Counted from the first letter of the stretch, positions 1 to 8,840 are shown. The stretch: 64,000 bases of DNA from Cladorhizidae sp. MBARI D1340-BT2 (GCA_028752905.1 JAQNBH010000015.1:31951529-32015528); one strand, 5' to 3'. Notes: a model not told the origin generated them from the letters alone. Numbers and translations: made by a program.

Positions 1-137
1 CCGAAGACAACTCAGGTGATGATACATCACCTATTGTTGCTACAGAAGGACTTAGACGATCGATCTAATCGTGTTAGGAATCCCCCAGATCGTTGGATGT
101 ATGGCTTATGTTAGTTTTTGCCAAATGTGGAGGAATG
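1..137 (+). pseudogene. End of a gypsy-like polyprotein (relic)
   Basis: The plus strand reads an acidic stretch (EDNSGDDTSP) followed, after an apparent one-base shift, by SNRVRNPPDRWMYGLC and a stop near position 110. Basic-proline tails of the type R-x-R-x-P-P-D-R-W close many Ty3/gypsy polyproteins downstream of integrase; that is family knowledge. A purine-rich run (gtggagga) sits just before TGTGATAAC at 138, as a polypurine tract would before a 3' LTR. Only the last 30-40 residues lie inside the window, so the identification is tentative. Confidence 0.35.
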
Positions 138-425
138 TGATAACTTGACCTTATATGGATGAAACATCAGAGAGATAAGATAACTGATTATATATCTAGC
201 CTGTATGGGCATGTACATATTCATGTAATAAGTAATTAAGTAGCTTGCTGCATAGCTTGCTGCATGTCATGACATCATGTATTTATCTGTAGTCTTAGTG
301 ATACTGATTGTTAGATAGCATGTCAGATTATGGTAGTCTTAGGGACGGATAGTTTGGTTTGAACCTTTTTTTTACTGTAGTCTCTTGTAGTCTCTTGTAT
401 TTGAGTTTCGACTATTATTCAGTGT
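138..425 (+). mobile_element. LTR-like segment
   Basis: The segment starts TGTGATAAC straight after a purine-rich tract and the polyprotein tail, and it could end at a CA near 421. The part from about 235 onward recurs at 5690-5865, and a shorter part at 14358-14485, always attached to the hAT tail. TG...CA ends are usual for LTRs. No second complete LTR with a target-site duplication is visible, so the call rests on position and ends only. Confidence 0.3.
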
Positions 426-956
426 TAAAGTTACTGTTGTGATATTGTAATTGTTTTCTCTAATTGAAATATAACACAAAGAGAGTAATATTTTAACATG
501 GGAGTTGTCCTCAGAAAATCTCTCTTTCATTTGAGTGATCAGAGAGTCAAGAAGAGGAATAGCAACTGCTCTTTTATAGTGGACAATTGGAGTATCGCTT
601 GGAGTATTACTTCTATTCCTTTGCAAACTCGTCTTCCTGGGAACAGATTCAGCAACACCGACATTATGTGCCATCTGTAGAATTTCTTCATACCAGAAAC
701 TGAAAATGGTGTCGATATTGTTTCGTGTGGTTTCAATGTTGTCAATTACTGTGCTGACCATTTCATGAGCATCAAAGACATCTTGGTCCTGTTTCTGAAG
801 TTTTGATGCCATAATTTTTACTTCATCAAGGCTGTTCTTTGTTATGATGAATACAGCAATATTTTGAAATAAAGAAAGTGAAGCTTTCAGCCCTTGTGCT
901 TTCACTTTGGTATCTCTGTCCCAATTCCAGTTCCCAGATTCAGAAACTAGCTGAGG
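372..956 (-). pseudogene. hAT transposase C-terminal fragment, copy 1
   Basis: The minus strand is open for about 190 codons from 956. It reads SESGNWNWDRDTKVKAQGL, then a helical region, then NNIDTIFSFWYEEILQMAHNVGV, R(N/S)NTPSDTP and VHYKRAVAIPLLDSLITQMKERFS. This order is typical of the region before the dimerisation domain in hAT-derived proteins annotated as 52 kDa repressor of the inhibitor of the protein kinase. The DNA-binding and catalytic parts are absent; homology ends abruptly where the 24-bp array begins. It is the least damaged of four copies: copies 2 and 3 share a 2-base deletion at the NIETT site. It is a dead fragment, and the last codons after KILLSL probably lie outside the original gene. 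Confidence 0.7.
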
Positions 957-1618
957 TTAGGGCCAAGGCAATGACTAGGATTAGGGCCAGAACAGGCTGG
1001 CTAGTTTGGGGCCCAGAGCAGTGATTAGTGTTAGGGCCAGAGCAAAGTCTAGGATTAAGACTAGGGTGGGCAATGACTAGGGTTAGGGTCAGTGAGTGCA
1101 GTGGCTAGGTTAGGCAGGGCAGTAGCTAGGGTTAGGGCCAGGGCAGTGGCTAGGGTTAAGGACAGGGAAGTGGCTAGGGTTAGGGCCAGGGAAGTGGTTA
1201 GGGTTAGGGACAGGGCAGTGGCTAGGGACAGGGCAGTGGCTAGGTTTAGGGACAGGGCAGTGGCTAGGGTTAGGGACAGGCCAGTGGCTAGGGTTAGGGA
1301 CAGGGCAGTGGCTAGGGTTAGGGACAGGGCAGTGGCTAGGGTTAGGGACAGGGCAGTGGCTAGGGTTAGGGACAGGGCAGTGGCTAGGGCAAGGGCCAGG
1401 GCAGTGGCTAGGGTTAGGGACAGGGCAGTGGATAGGGCAAGGGCAGTGGCTTGGGTTTGGGCCAAATCAGTGGCTAGGGTTAGGGCCAGGGCAATGGCTA
1501 TGGTCAAGGTCAGGGTGATGGCTGGGATTAGTGTCAGGGCAGTGGCTATGGTTAAGGCCAGAGCAATGGCTAGGATCATGGCCAGGGTAATGGCTATGGT
1601 TAAGCCAACCCCTAGAGT
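957..1618. repeat. 24-bp minisatellite with telomere-like core, copy 1
   Basis: Tandem repeats of about 24 bp with the consensus gcagtggctagggttaggg plus acagg. The unit contains GGGTTAGGG. Because 24 is divisible by three, both strands give long artificial frames (an 8-residue period, ARVRDRAV on plus and TLATALSL on minus). The same array follows the hAT fragment at 14985 and 32775. Confidence 0.9.
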
Positions 1619-1622
1619 ATCG

Positions 1623-3316
1623 TAGACACTTCCTGTAGTTATACTAGACAATGTGTCCAATAGCTAAATTGTATGGCACACTATTGAGGGGCTAAAGAAA
1701 ACCAAATAAACTCCTCCCACCAAAACAAACAAACAAAACTTAACATGTGCTATATCAAGTAAGAACGCTGGAATAGAACTTATTTCTAATCCAGCATTGC
1801 ATACCATTACGTTTTCTTGTGTTGACCAGTTATGATGGAACGGAATGGAAGGACAGAGCACACAGTAGCTATCAGCTTGCTCTAGCATCCAGGTGGTGCT
1901 CTGGTTGTCTAGCACAGTGGATGTTTAGCACCACCTGGATGTTAGAGTAAGCAGATAGCTACTGTGTGCTCTGGTTGTCTAGCACAGTGGATGTTTAGCA
2001 CCACCTGGATGTTAGAGTAAGCAGATAGCTACTGTGTGCTCTGGTTGTCTAGCACAGTGGATGTTTAGCACCACCTGGATGTTCGAGTAAGCAGATAGCT
2101 ACTGTGTGCTCTGGTTGTCTAGCACAGTGGATGTTTAGCACCACCTGCATGTTCGAGTAAGCAGATAGCTACTGTGTGCTCTGGTTGTCTAGCACAGTGG
2201 ATGTTTAGCACCACCTGGATATTCGAGTAAGCAGATAGCTACTGTTTGCTCTGGTTGTCTAGCACAGTGGATGTTTAGCACCACCTGGATGTTAGAGTAA
2301 GCAGATAGCTACTGTGTGCTCTGGTTGTCTAGCACAGTGGATGTTTAGCACCACCTGGATGTTCGAGTAAGCAGATAGCTACTGTGTGCTCTGGTTGTCT
2401 AGCACAGTGGATGTTTAGCACCACCTGGATGTTAGAGTAAGCAGATAGCTACTGTGTGCTCTGGTTGTCTAGCACAGTGGATGTTTAGCACCACCTGGAT
2501 GTTCGAGTAAGCAGATAGCTACTGTGTGCTCTGGTTGTCTAGCACAGTGGATGTTTAGCACCACCTGCATGTTCGAGTAAGCAGATAGCTACTGTGTGCT
2601 CTGGTTGTCTAGCACAGTGGATGTTTAGCACCACCTGGATATTCGAGTAAGCAGATAGCTACTGTTTGCTCTGGTTGTCTAGCACAGTGGATGTTTAGCA
2701 CCACCTGGATGTTAGAGTAAGCAGATAGCTACTGTGTGCTCTGGTTGTCTAGCACAGTGGATGTTTAGCACCACCTGGATGTTCGAGTAAGCAGATAGCT
2801 ACTGTGTGCTCTGGTTGTCTAGCACAGTGGATGTTTAGCACCACCTGGATGTTCGAGTAAGCAGATAGCTACTGTGTGCTCTGGTTGTCTAGCACAGTGG
2901 ATGTTTAGCACCACCTGGATGTTCGAGTAAGCAGATAGCTACTGTGTGCTCTGGTTGTCTAGCACAGTGGATGTTTAGCACCACCTGGATGTTCGAGTAA
3001 GCAGATAGCTACTGTGTGCTCTGGTTGTCTAGCACAGTGGATGTTTACAACCACCTGGATGTTAGAGTAAGCAGATACTGTAGCTACTGTGTGCTCTGTC
3101 TTTCCATTCCGTTCCATCATAACTGGTCAACACAAGACAACGTAATGGTATGTAATGCTGGATTAGAAATAAGTTCTATTCCAGCGTTCTTACTTGATAT
3201 AGCAAATGTTAAGTTTTGTTTGTCTGTTTTGTTTGGAGAATTTATTTGGCCCCTCAATAGTGTGCCATATAATTTAGCTATTGCACACATGTCTAGTATA
3301 CTACAGGAAGTGTCTA
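1623..3316. mobile_element. Foldback-like inverted-repeat element, copy 1
   Basis: The left arm (1623 to about 1905) is the reverse complement of the right arm (about 3045-3316). Both carry TAGACACTTCCTGTAG at the outer end, the CACTATTGAGGGGC segment, the GCTGGATTAGAAATAAGTTC segment and TTCCATTCCGTTCCATCATA. The left arm also holds one inverted copy of the internal 70-bp repeat, so the palindrome reaches into the array. Long arms around tandem repeats are the hallmark of foldback elements; no transposase lies inside. No clear target-site duplication was seen. Two more copies lie at 15589 and 33420. Confidence 0.7.
1906..3075. repeat. 70-bp array, 17 units, copy 1
   Basis: The anchor atgtttagcaccacctggat recurs every 70 bases from 1921 to 3041, giving 17 units. 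Units differ mainly at gttAGAgt versus gttCGAgt and at ccTGGat versus ccTGCat. The variant pattern repeats with a longer period (the GCAT and ATATTCG variants come back after 420 bases), which shows that blocks of six units were duplicated together. Confidence 0.92.
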
Positions 3317-3429
3317 GTATTCTACAGGAAATGCTGTAATGAGATTCATAAAGGAGTAAAATAACTCTAAATCCAATTAAGAAATGTGCAAAGTGTCTTG
3401 CTCGCCTGTTGCCTTTGAGACGGGCCACC

Positions 3430-3570
3430 ATGGAGCATACTGGTGATGGAGTGCAGCTTTCTGTTGGTGCAGAGGTAAAAGCTCAAGGAGATCAAACAGC
3501 ATCTATAACTAGCCAATTCTGCTACCAGTCTACAGAGAAGCAAGTAGGGAAGCCTGTGGTAGCCAATTAG
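3430..3570 (+). CDS. Small ATG frame with strong start context, copy 1
   Basis: A 46-codon frame opens at GCCACCATGG, an ideal vertebrate-style Kozak context, and begins MEHTGDGVQLSVGAEVKAQ. It stays open in all three copies (3430, 16965, 35018) with the same length of 141 bases and a few residue changes (V/A near residue 40, A/T near residue 25). It lacks a signal peptide or known domain. A good splice donor, GAG|gtaaaa, follows codon 15, so it may be a first exon and not a complete gene. It lies about 180 bases upstream of the 48-bp Pro/Gln exon on the same strand. The product is unknown, and recent duplication alone could explain the conservation. Confidence 0.35.
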   Translation: MEHTGDGVQLSVGAEVKAQGDQTASITSQFCYQSTEKQVGKPVVAN

Positions 3571-3747
3571 GAATGACACAATTGGCAATACTAGCCTGAG
3601 ATCACTTGATATTCAGCCACTACTTTTCAAGTTTCCACAAAGTGTATACGGACAGTGTGTGATAGTGTGCGATTACTCCTAACATTAGCCAACTCTATGT
3701 GCTAGTCAGGTGTAATAATGTGTTATATATTACATGTGTGTATATAG
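3571..3747 (+). other. Intron-like spacer
   Basis: This stretch separates the small frame from the 48-bp exon. It is AT-rich, has no open frame of note and ends in a TATATTACATGTGTGTATATAG acceptor-like tract (first 20 bases shown in part as tacatgtgtgtatatag). It is conserved in the other two large copies. Confidence 0.4.
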
Positions 3748-3795
3748 GCACAGCCCATGGCCAGCCACCTATGCACCCTCCACCACAGCCACAAG
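3748..3795 (+). CDS. 48-bp Pro/Gln exon, copy 1
   Basis: The stretch is bounded by a pyrimidine/AT-rich acceptor ending tatatag and a donor CAAG|gtacag. With one base supplied by an upstream exon it reads TAHGQPPMHPPPQPQ. Its length of 48 bases is a multiple of three, so it is a phase-1/phase-1 exon like the 135-bp exons further along. The reading frame and both splice sites are kept at 17283 and 35315. It lies just before the 39-bp array. It looks like low-complexity coding sequence from a Pro/Gln-rich protein; the gene is unidentified and transcript data are needed to confirm it. Confidence 0.5.
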
Positions 3796-3848
3796 GTACA
3801 GGACTCTTCTGCAATAGCCAAGTTTCTAACAGTAGTTTATATTTTCGT

Positions 3849-4050
3849 AAGGCTGGATCCCAATAATATGACAGGGGAAGTGGAATACTTAAGGCTGGAT
3901 CACAATATGACAGGGGAAGTGGAACACTTAAGGCTGGATCACAATATGACAGGGGAAGTGGAACACTTAAGGCTGGATCACAATATGACAGGGGAAGTGG
4001 AACACGTAAGGCTGGATCACAATATGACAGGGGAAGTGGAACCCAACAAG
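3849..4050. repeat. 39-bp array, 5 units, copy 1
   Basis: Five tandem units of aaggctggatcacaatatga plus caggggaagtggaacactt. The period of 39 keeps frame, and two plus-strand frames are open: KAGSQYDRGSGTL (one stop in the first unit) and LDHNMTGEVEHLR. The copy at 17385 also has five units and the one at 35415 has eight. Whether it is exon or intron cannot be told from sequence. Confidence 0.85.
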
Positions 4051-4571
4051 GGGTGACAGTTGAATTTTTTAATAAAAAAACCCCAAAAATTGTGGTTACT
4101 ACTTTGTAGCTCCGTGGATTCTGTAAATTTCATATGGACTTGATATATTATAGCTCAAAAGATAGGTCCCTCTGTGTGCTCTCTTTTGATACTAAAATAT
4201 TTTTTATAGGTATAACGATACACAATTTACTGGAGATAAAGTGGAGGGAACTTCAAAACCTGAATGCCTGATTTCTCTGCATAAATATCTCCAGATTGCA
4301 AAGTGCTAACGAGTTAAAATTAGCACCAGTGGCTGGAGGAAGCCCTACTCTATGCAACGAGTGTTTTCATTAGGCGTTAAAACGTAAGTATTCGGTCAAG
4401 TGTGCGGGTGTAAAATGAGTTTTATGGAATATTTTTTCTACTTTTATATCAAAACATGTAGAAAGTTCAAATGAGATTCACTTCATTGTGAGCAGAGCAT
4501 AAATTGTGTTTTTCTTGTTCGCCAATGGATAGCATAAATTGTGTTTTTCTTGTTCGCCAATGGATGTTTAG
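4051..4571. other. Noncoding spacer with a 34-bp duplication
   Basis: AT-rich DNA that matches the other large copies (17590 and 35740 onward) until about 4525. There, agcataaattgtgtttttct plus tgttcgccaatgga is duplicated in tandem and the sequence leaves the shared module for the transposase fragment. This is a recombination or insertion breakpoint. Confidence 0.5.
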
Positions 4572-4892
4572 CAGCACCTATTTGATGATCTCTGCCGTGA
4601 GAAGCTCCTGGAGAGGTGTTTGCTAGGAGCAACACAGAACCAGAATGAAAGTTTTAACAATGTCATCTGGAATCGTGCACCTAAAACTGAGTTCATCTCC
4701 TTGGACACCATGCAGATCGCGGTTAGGCAAGCAGTTGTCGTATTCAATAGCGGAAAACATGCCCTTATTTCGATCATGGATCATCTAGACATTCAGCCTG
4801 GCCCTCTCTGTATTGCCTACTTGACAAGACAGGATCAAATCCGTACTAAACGATCCCTTGCCAAGGAAGCTGTGGTGGCAAAGAGTGTCTAA
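4572..4892 (+). pseudogene. Mutator-like transposase C-terminal fragment
   Basis: The plus strand is open for 106 codons and reads LCREKLLERCLLGATQNQNE, then SFNNVIWNRAPKTEFISLDT, then IAVRQAVVVFNSGK and MDHLDIQPGP. The pattern C-x-x-G-x-T-Q-N-x-N-E-S-x-N-x-x-I-W, followed by P-K and an F-N-x-G motif, marks the C-terminal half of Mutator-like transposases common in cnidarian and sponge genomes (family knowledge, from memory). The catalytic core and N-terminus are missing; the frame starts after a TAG at 4569. It is found only in the first large copy and interrupts module homology, so it arrived there separately. Confidence 0.6.
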
Positions 4893-5689
4893 GCGGATGG
4901 TGGAAAAGACCACAGAGGAGGCACGAATTGAGGGAGAGGGTACCTCCTATTCTGCAGGACAATTCTAGACTGCTATTTGTATTTTATGTTATACTACATA
5001 CTTCATTTACCCTTGGGCTGCTTTGTTTTATGTACACATGCAGTATAGAGTCACTATAAAGAAAGATGTATATGTGAAATATGACAATCAACTTACTGTA
5101 ACTTGGTTCGTTTTCTCAACTTACCAAAGTGGTGGAACCGTGGTCACAAAAAAGTATATAACTCACTTTTTCTAATAGATGGGGCAACTTTTAATATATC
5201 ATCTTGAAGCTCTTTTCTTGCTCTATCATTTCCACTGAGAATATTTTGATAGGGGTAAGCTAGGTCAAGGTATGGTTGGTTTTGTGGGGGGAAAACAGAT
5301 TTCTTTGTTGACCTCCAGTACTCCCCAACACTACATGATGTGTAAATTCTGTCAGACTTGATGCTCTAGCCTTCTCCTGATGAAGGCTAGAGCATTGTGT
5401 CGAAACATTGAGAGAGTACAATAATGCATTTTACACATCTGTGGCTGTGATTAGCACTAAGTGTGAAGGTCAGAGTATGAGGTTAGCTGGAGTTCTATTC
5501 ATTTATTGCACTGAGAAGGGAAGTATTCAGTTTACCATATCTTGACCTAGGAAGTAGCTATGCACAAACTAAACATATCATTGGAAAGAGCATGAAATGG
5601 ACTACATTTGACATAAAAATGACTTACAAAAAATTAAAAATAATGAAGTTATGACAAATTAAGTGAAAATATAGAATCGTAGTAAAGTA
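4893..5689. other. Single-copy noncoding stretch with a 14-bp hairpin
   Basis: No coding signal seen. At 5361-5395 a perfect 14-bp stem (atgctctagccttc / gaaggctagagcat) closes a 7-base loop. CTGATGA at 5377 and GAAA at 5402 lie across and just beyond its right side. Near 5690 the sequence rejoins the LTR-like and hAT module. Confidence 0.5.
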
Positions 5690-5858
5690 GCTTGCTGCAT
5701 GTCATGACATCATGTATTTATCTGTAGTCTTAGTGATACTTATTGTTATATAGCATGTCAGATTATGGTAGTCTTAGGGACTGATACGGATAGTTTGGTT
5801 TGAACCTTTTTTTACTGTAGTCTCTTGTAGTTTCTTGTATTTGAGTTTTGACTATTAT

Positions 5859-6262
5859 TCAGAGTGTTAAAGTTACTGTTGTGATATTGTAATTGTTTTC
5901 TCTAATTGAAATATAACACAAAGAGAGTAATATTTTAGCATGGGAGTTGTCCTCAGAAAATCTCTCTTTCATTTGAGTGATCAGAGAGTCAAGAAGAGGA
6001 ATAGCAACTGCTCTTTTATAGTGGACAATTGGAGTATCGCTTGGAGTATTACTTCTATTCCTTTGCAAACTCGTCTTCCTGGGAACAGATTCAGCAACAC
6101 CGACATTATGTGCCATCTGTAGAATTTCTTCGTACCAGAAAATGAAAATGGTGTCGATATTGTTTCGTGGTTTCAATGTTGTCAATTACTGTGCTGACCA
6201 TTTCATGAGCATCAAAGACATCTTGGTCCTGTTTCAGAAGTTTTGATGCCATAATTCATCAA
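5859..6262 (-). pseudogene. hAT transposase C-terminal fragment, copy 2
   Basis: Same product as the fragment at 372-956 but shorter. It keeps NNIDTIFIFWYEEILQMAHN through MKERFSEDNSH, then loses frame at a 2-base deletion after NIETT. Homology stops at about 6262, where the sequence jumps into the intron upstream of the second Pro/Gln exon. The junction tcatcaaggatgatgaatac is also present in copy 3 (14870), so copies 2 and 3 share a recent ancestor. Confidence 0.65.
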
Positions 6263-6477
6263 GGATGATGAATACAGCTAAAAGAGACCCTCTCCCCTCT
6301 ACCCCACTATTCTCTGCTGTCACAGAAGCCTGTGTAGCCTCCTCCAGCATCCTGAATGAAACACTGAGTCTTGTAGGGATGAAACTTGTAGCTACATGTA
6401 CTAGACTTGTCTATGGTACAGTATTTATTATGCCCAATACTTATTTGTCATGGTCATGATATGTGTTGTACATACAG
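6263..6477 (+). other. Intron upstream of the second 135-bp exon, copy 1
   Basis: Noncoding DNA containing one diverged piece of the 52-bp repeat (cagcatcctgaatgaaacac) and ending in a good acceptor, gttgtacatacag. The same intron precedes the exon copies at 23692, 41270 and 47583 and, diverged, the 99-bp exon at 49864. Confidence 0.5.
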
Positions 6478-6612
6478 GCCAACAACAGCCACCTTTTATA
6501 GGGGCCCAAAGATATCCCTCCCACCAGGGTTACCCTCACCAACCTCTGCTTTGGGGTAATCCGCAAACACCTAACATTTCTCTCCAACACTCTCTGGCAC
6601 AACCTTCACAAG
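6478..6612 (+). CDS. 135-bp Pro/Gln exon B, copy 1
   Basis: The exon is bounded by acceptor gttgtacatacag and donor CACAAG|gtttga. In phase 1 it reads GQQQPPFIGAQRYPSHQGYP, then HQPLLWGNPQTPN, then ISLQHSLAQPSQ: 45 codons without a stop. The other two frames are stopped or unlike the family. Composition is Gln, Pro, His and Tyr rich, as in disordered transcriptional or extracellular proteins. Four copies appear base-for-base identical, and a fifth, at 49864, is diverged but in frame with both splice sites. It is a probable internal exon of an unrecognised host gene on the plus strand. Confidence 0.55.
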
Positions 6613-7320
6613 GTTTGACACAAGTTTAGTGCATGGTAATGTAGGCTAGTGCATGGTAATGTAGGCTAGTGCATGGTAGTGTAGGCTAGTGATAGTAGTC
6701 TAGCCTGGTGCATGATAGTGTAGGTAGGTCGTCTAGGCAACCACCATATTTCCATAAAGTGGGGCATTCCTGAATTGGAGCTAACACCAACAACCTCCAG
6801 GAAGTGGGGCACAACACACAGGTAGTGGGGCATATCTAACACCCACCACACCTCCAGGAAGTGTGGCACAACACACAGGTAGTGGGGCATATCTAACCCC
6901 CATCACACCTCCAGGAAGTGTGGCACAACACACAGGCAGTGGGGCATGTCTAACACCCACCACACGGCCAGGAAGTGGGGCACAACACCCAGGTAATGGG
7001 GCATGTCTAACGCCCACCAAATCTCCAGGAAGTGGGGCATGTCTAGGCACCCATCACATCTTCATGAAGTGTTATATCTGTAAGCACTCACCACACTTCC
7101 AAGAATTGGGGCATGTCTGAGCAACCACCACACCTCCATGAAGTGGGACGTGTTTAACACCCACCACACTTCCATGAAGAGGGGAGTGTCTAACCCACCA
7201 CACCTCCATGAAGTGGTTTTGTTTAATCTACAACCGCACCTCCATGAAGTGTGGCATATCTAGGTACCCAACACACCTCCAAGAAGTGGGGCATGTTTAA
7301 GCACACACCACAACTCCATG
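6613..7320. repeat. 57-bp and ~34-bp minisatellites, copy 1
   Basis: After a few tagtgcatggtaatgtaggc units (24 bp), the unit caccacacctccaggaagtg...ggggcatatctaac repeats with a period of 57, and simpler versions (cacctccatgaagtg) have a period near 34. The plus frame MAQHTGSGAYLTPTTPPGS is an artefact of the 57-bp period. The array sits in the presumed intron after exon B and is repeated at 23827, 41405, 47718 and, degraded, at 49963. Confidence 0.85.
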
Positions 7321-7970
7321 AAGTGTGACAGTCTCATTCCATATCTGCTTCACTCGGACATTTCTTGAAGTTAATCTGCATTTTTATTTACTTGGTAGAA
7401 ATGTTTGTCGAGTCAGCAGAACATTCAAAATACTTCAGGAGAGTATTGGGAGGAGCCCCCAGGAAGATTCTGCTTCTTACAACATTTTAGATAGAGCTAT
7501 TTTTCGCATCTTGCAAGCCATTAAATTGCTAGCCATTAAAACTTTTGTATCTGTGGAAAAAATAATGAATCCTCTGAGAAGCTCTGACACTCACAGTCTG
7601 CCATCGACGTAGAACAAACTCAAGAGAGTGGGCCAATATAATTTAATTGTCAACCAGAAAAACAAACACTAACTGACTATATACGATAACTTAAAGTGTA
7701 GAGAAGTTCTAGTCTGAATTAAGTATGCACATCACATTATTCATACACAAAAACACTAATGATCTAATAAAGCTAAATAGTTCCTAATAAGGTAAAGTTA
7801 AGTAAGTGCACCTAGCTCATATAGAATGACTTCATCTCTTAATCAACCAGAGTCAAGTTAAGTTAAACCTTAATCTAGACAGGTCTAAATTATAACACTC
7901 ACTAAATAATATTCATTACATCAGTCATTACACTGTTTGTAAGACAGTACAAAACTCACCTCCAGAGGGT
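7321..7970. other. Conserved AT-rich block, copy 1
   Basis: About 650 bases conserved at 24477, 42056 and 48370 and partly at 50390. A 95-codon frame without an ATG (start GTG at 7325) is open in the first four copies. A possible acceptor (tttatttacttggtag) near 7396 is followed by a frame CLSSQQNIQNTSGEYWEEPP. The second half is tract-rich DNA with no coding signal. I do not assign a function. Confidence 0.4.
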
Positions 7971-7989
7971 AATTTATCCCCAGGTTTTG

Positions 7990-8215
7990 AACCAATGGTC
8001 TAGTGGCCCAGGTCTCCCCCAAACCAACATCCTGTATGAAACACTGAGTCTAGTGTCTCCTCCATCTCCCCCAAACCAACATCCTGTATGAACACTGAGT
8101 CTAGTGTCTCCTCCATCTCCCCCAAACCAACCTCCTCTATGAAACACTGATTCTAGTGTCTCCTTCATCTCCCCCAAACCAACATCCTGTATGAAACACT
8201 GAGTCTAGTGTCTCC
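7990..8215. repeat. 52-bp array, about 4 units, copy 1
   Basis: Units of ctccatctcccccaaaccaa plus catcctgtatgaaacactgagtctagtgtct. The array ends abruptly against the integrase relic at about 8215. Larger copies lie at 25165, 42765 and 49080. Confidence 0.88.
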
Positions 8216-8622
8216 TTCCCTGCATTGGTTCGGGGTAGAGGTCTTACCAGGTCCATTCCAATTCGGTAGTGTGGAGTGTCAATCACTGGCATTGGTCGTA
8301 ATGGAGCTCTTTGTTTATGCTGGGGTGCTGTCTTTTGGCAATCCGGGCATGCTTCACATAGCTTCTTGACGTCCGTGTATAGGCTAGGGCGAGGGCTAGG
8401 GCTAACTCCTGGCCAAAAAATTGTCATCCAATATCCGTTGTGTGGTCCTGTCTCTTCCCAGATGTCCTGGTCGGTGGGCCTAGGGGTAGGACAAGGGTTC
8501 GGTGTTTCTTGGGTATGAGTAATTGTAGTAGTGGCTCTCCCATTCGATCCTAGCTGTCTTCCTCCATAAGAGGTTATCTTGTCGTGAAGTCCGAGTCTGG
8601 TTGTTGTGCCTTCTCCCAACAT
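8215..8622 (-). pseudogene. Gypsy integrase N-terminal fragment, copy 1
   Basis: The minus strand reads IFWPGVS, an SP-rich insert, then YTDVKKLCEACPDCQKTAPQ and YRIGMDLVRPLPR. These match the end of the HHCC zinc-binding domain (the C-x2-C pair) and the start of the catalytic core of Ty3/gypsy integrases. The histidine pair is not seen and the core stops before its catalytic acidic residues. The SP-rich stretch is an in-frame insertion of gctagg-type hexamers, longer in the copy at 43085. The fragment is joined on one side to the 52-bp array and on the other to the protease region, with reverse transcriptase missing between. Confidence 0.65.
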
Positions 8623-8840
8623 GGGTGCAATGATTCATCATGCTGTTGTTCCTTCTGGAACTCTAGGCGGTTATGATCCAGTGGATGGTCCTCTTGGTTT
8701 GTCATGAACAGGGCCCGTTTCTCACGTTTGCTGGCTCTGCTCTTGGGTGGATCATCTTCTGTTTCAGACTGCTCCGTTTCTTGCAGAGAGGGGTTGGACA
8801 TCTGTTCCCCCCACGATTGCTCACCATCTTCCATGCTCTA
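8574..8840 (-). pseudogene. Gypsy linker region after protease, copy 1
   Basis: An acidic, low-complexity frame (ETEQSETEDDPPKSRASKRE) continues toward LHPCWEKAQQPDSDFTTR, which resembles the segment before the integrase zinc domain of gypsy elements. It is separated from the protease frame by a stop at about 8838. In an intact element the reverse transcriptase would lie here; it has been deleted. Confidence 0.45.

Noticed and set aside
957..1618. True telomere end
   Set aside because: TTAGGG appears only as part of a 24-bp unit, in three internal positions, with no pure hexamer array.
1061..1660. 199-codon minus and 177-codon plus frames over the 24-bp array
   Set aside because: Both are products of a stop-free 24-bp period; composition is purely repetitive and neither has a start context or domain.
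1906..3075. CRISPR-like array
   Set aside because: The repeats are contiguous 70-bp units without variable spacers, there are no cas genes, and the DNA is eukaryotic.
3117..3431. 104-codon minus frame conserved at 16652-16966
   Set aside because: It runs through the inverted arm and the complement of the small ATG frame; conservation follows from recent duplication.
6666..7050. MPHYLCVVPHFLEV repeat protein on the minus strand
   Set aside because: An artefact of the 57-bp minisatellite; similar frames appear in every copy with different unit numbers.
7325..7612. 95-codon plus frame conserved in four copies
   Set aside because: No ATG, no motif, and the fifth, diverged copy at 50395 breaks it; kept only as an unassigned block.
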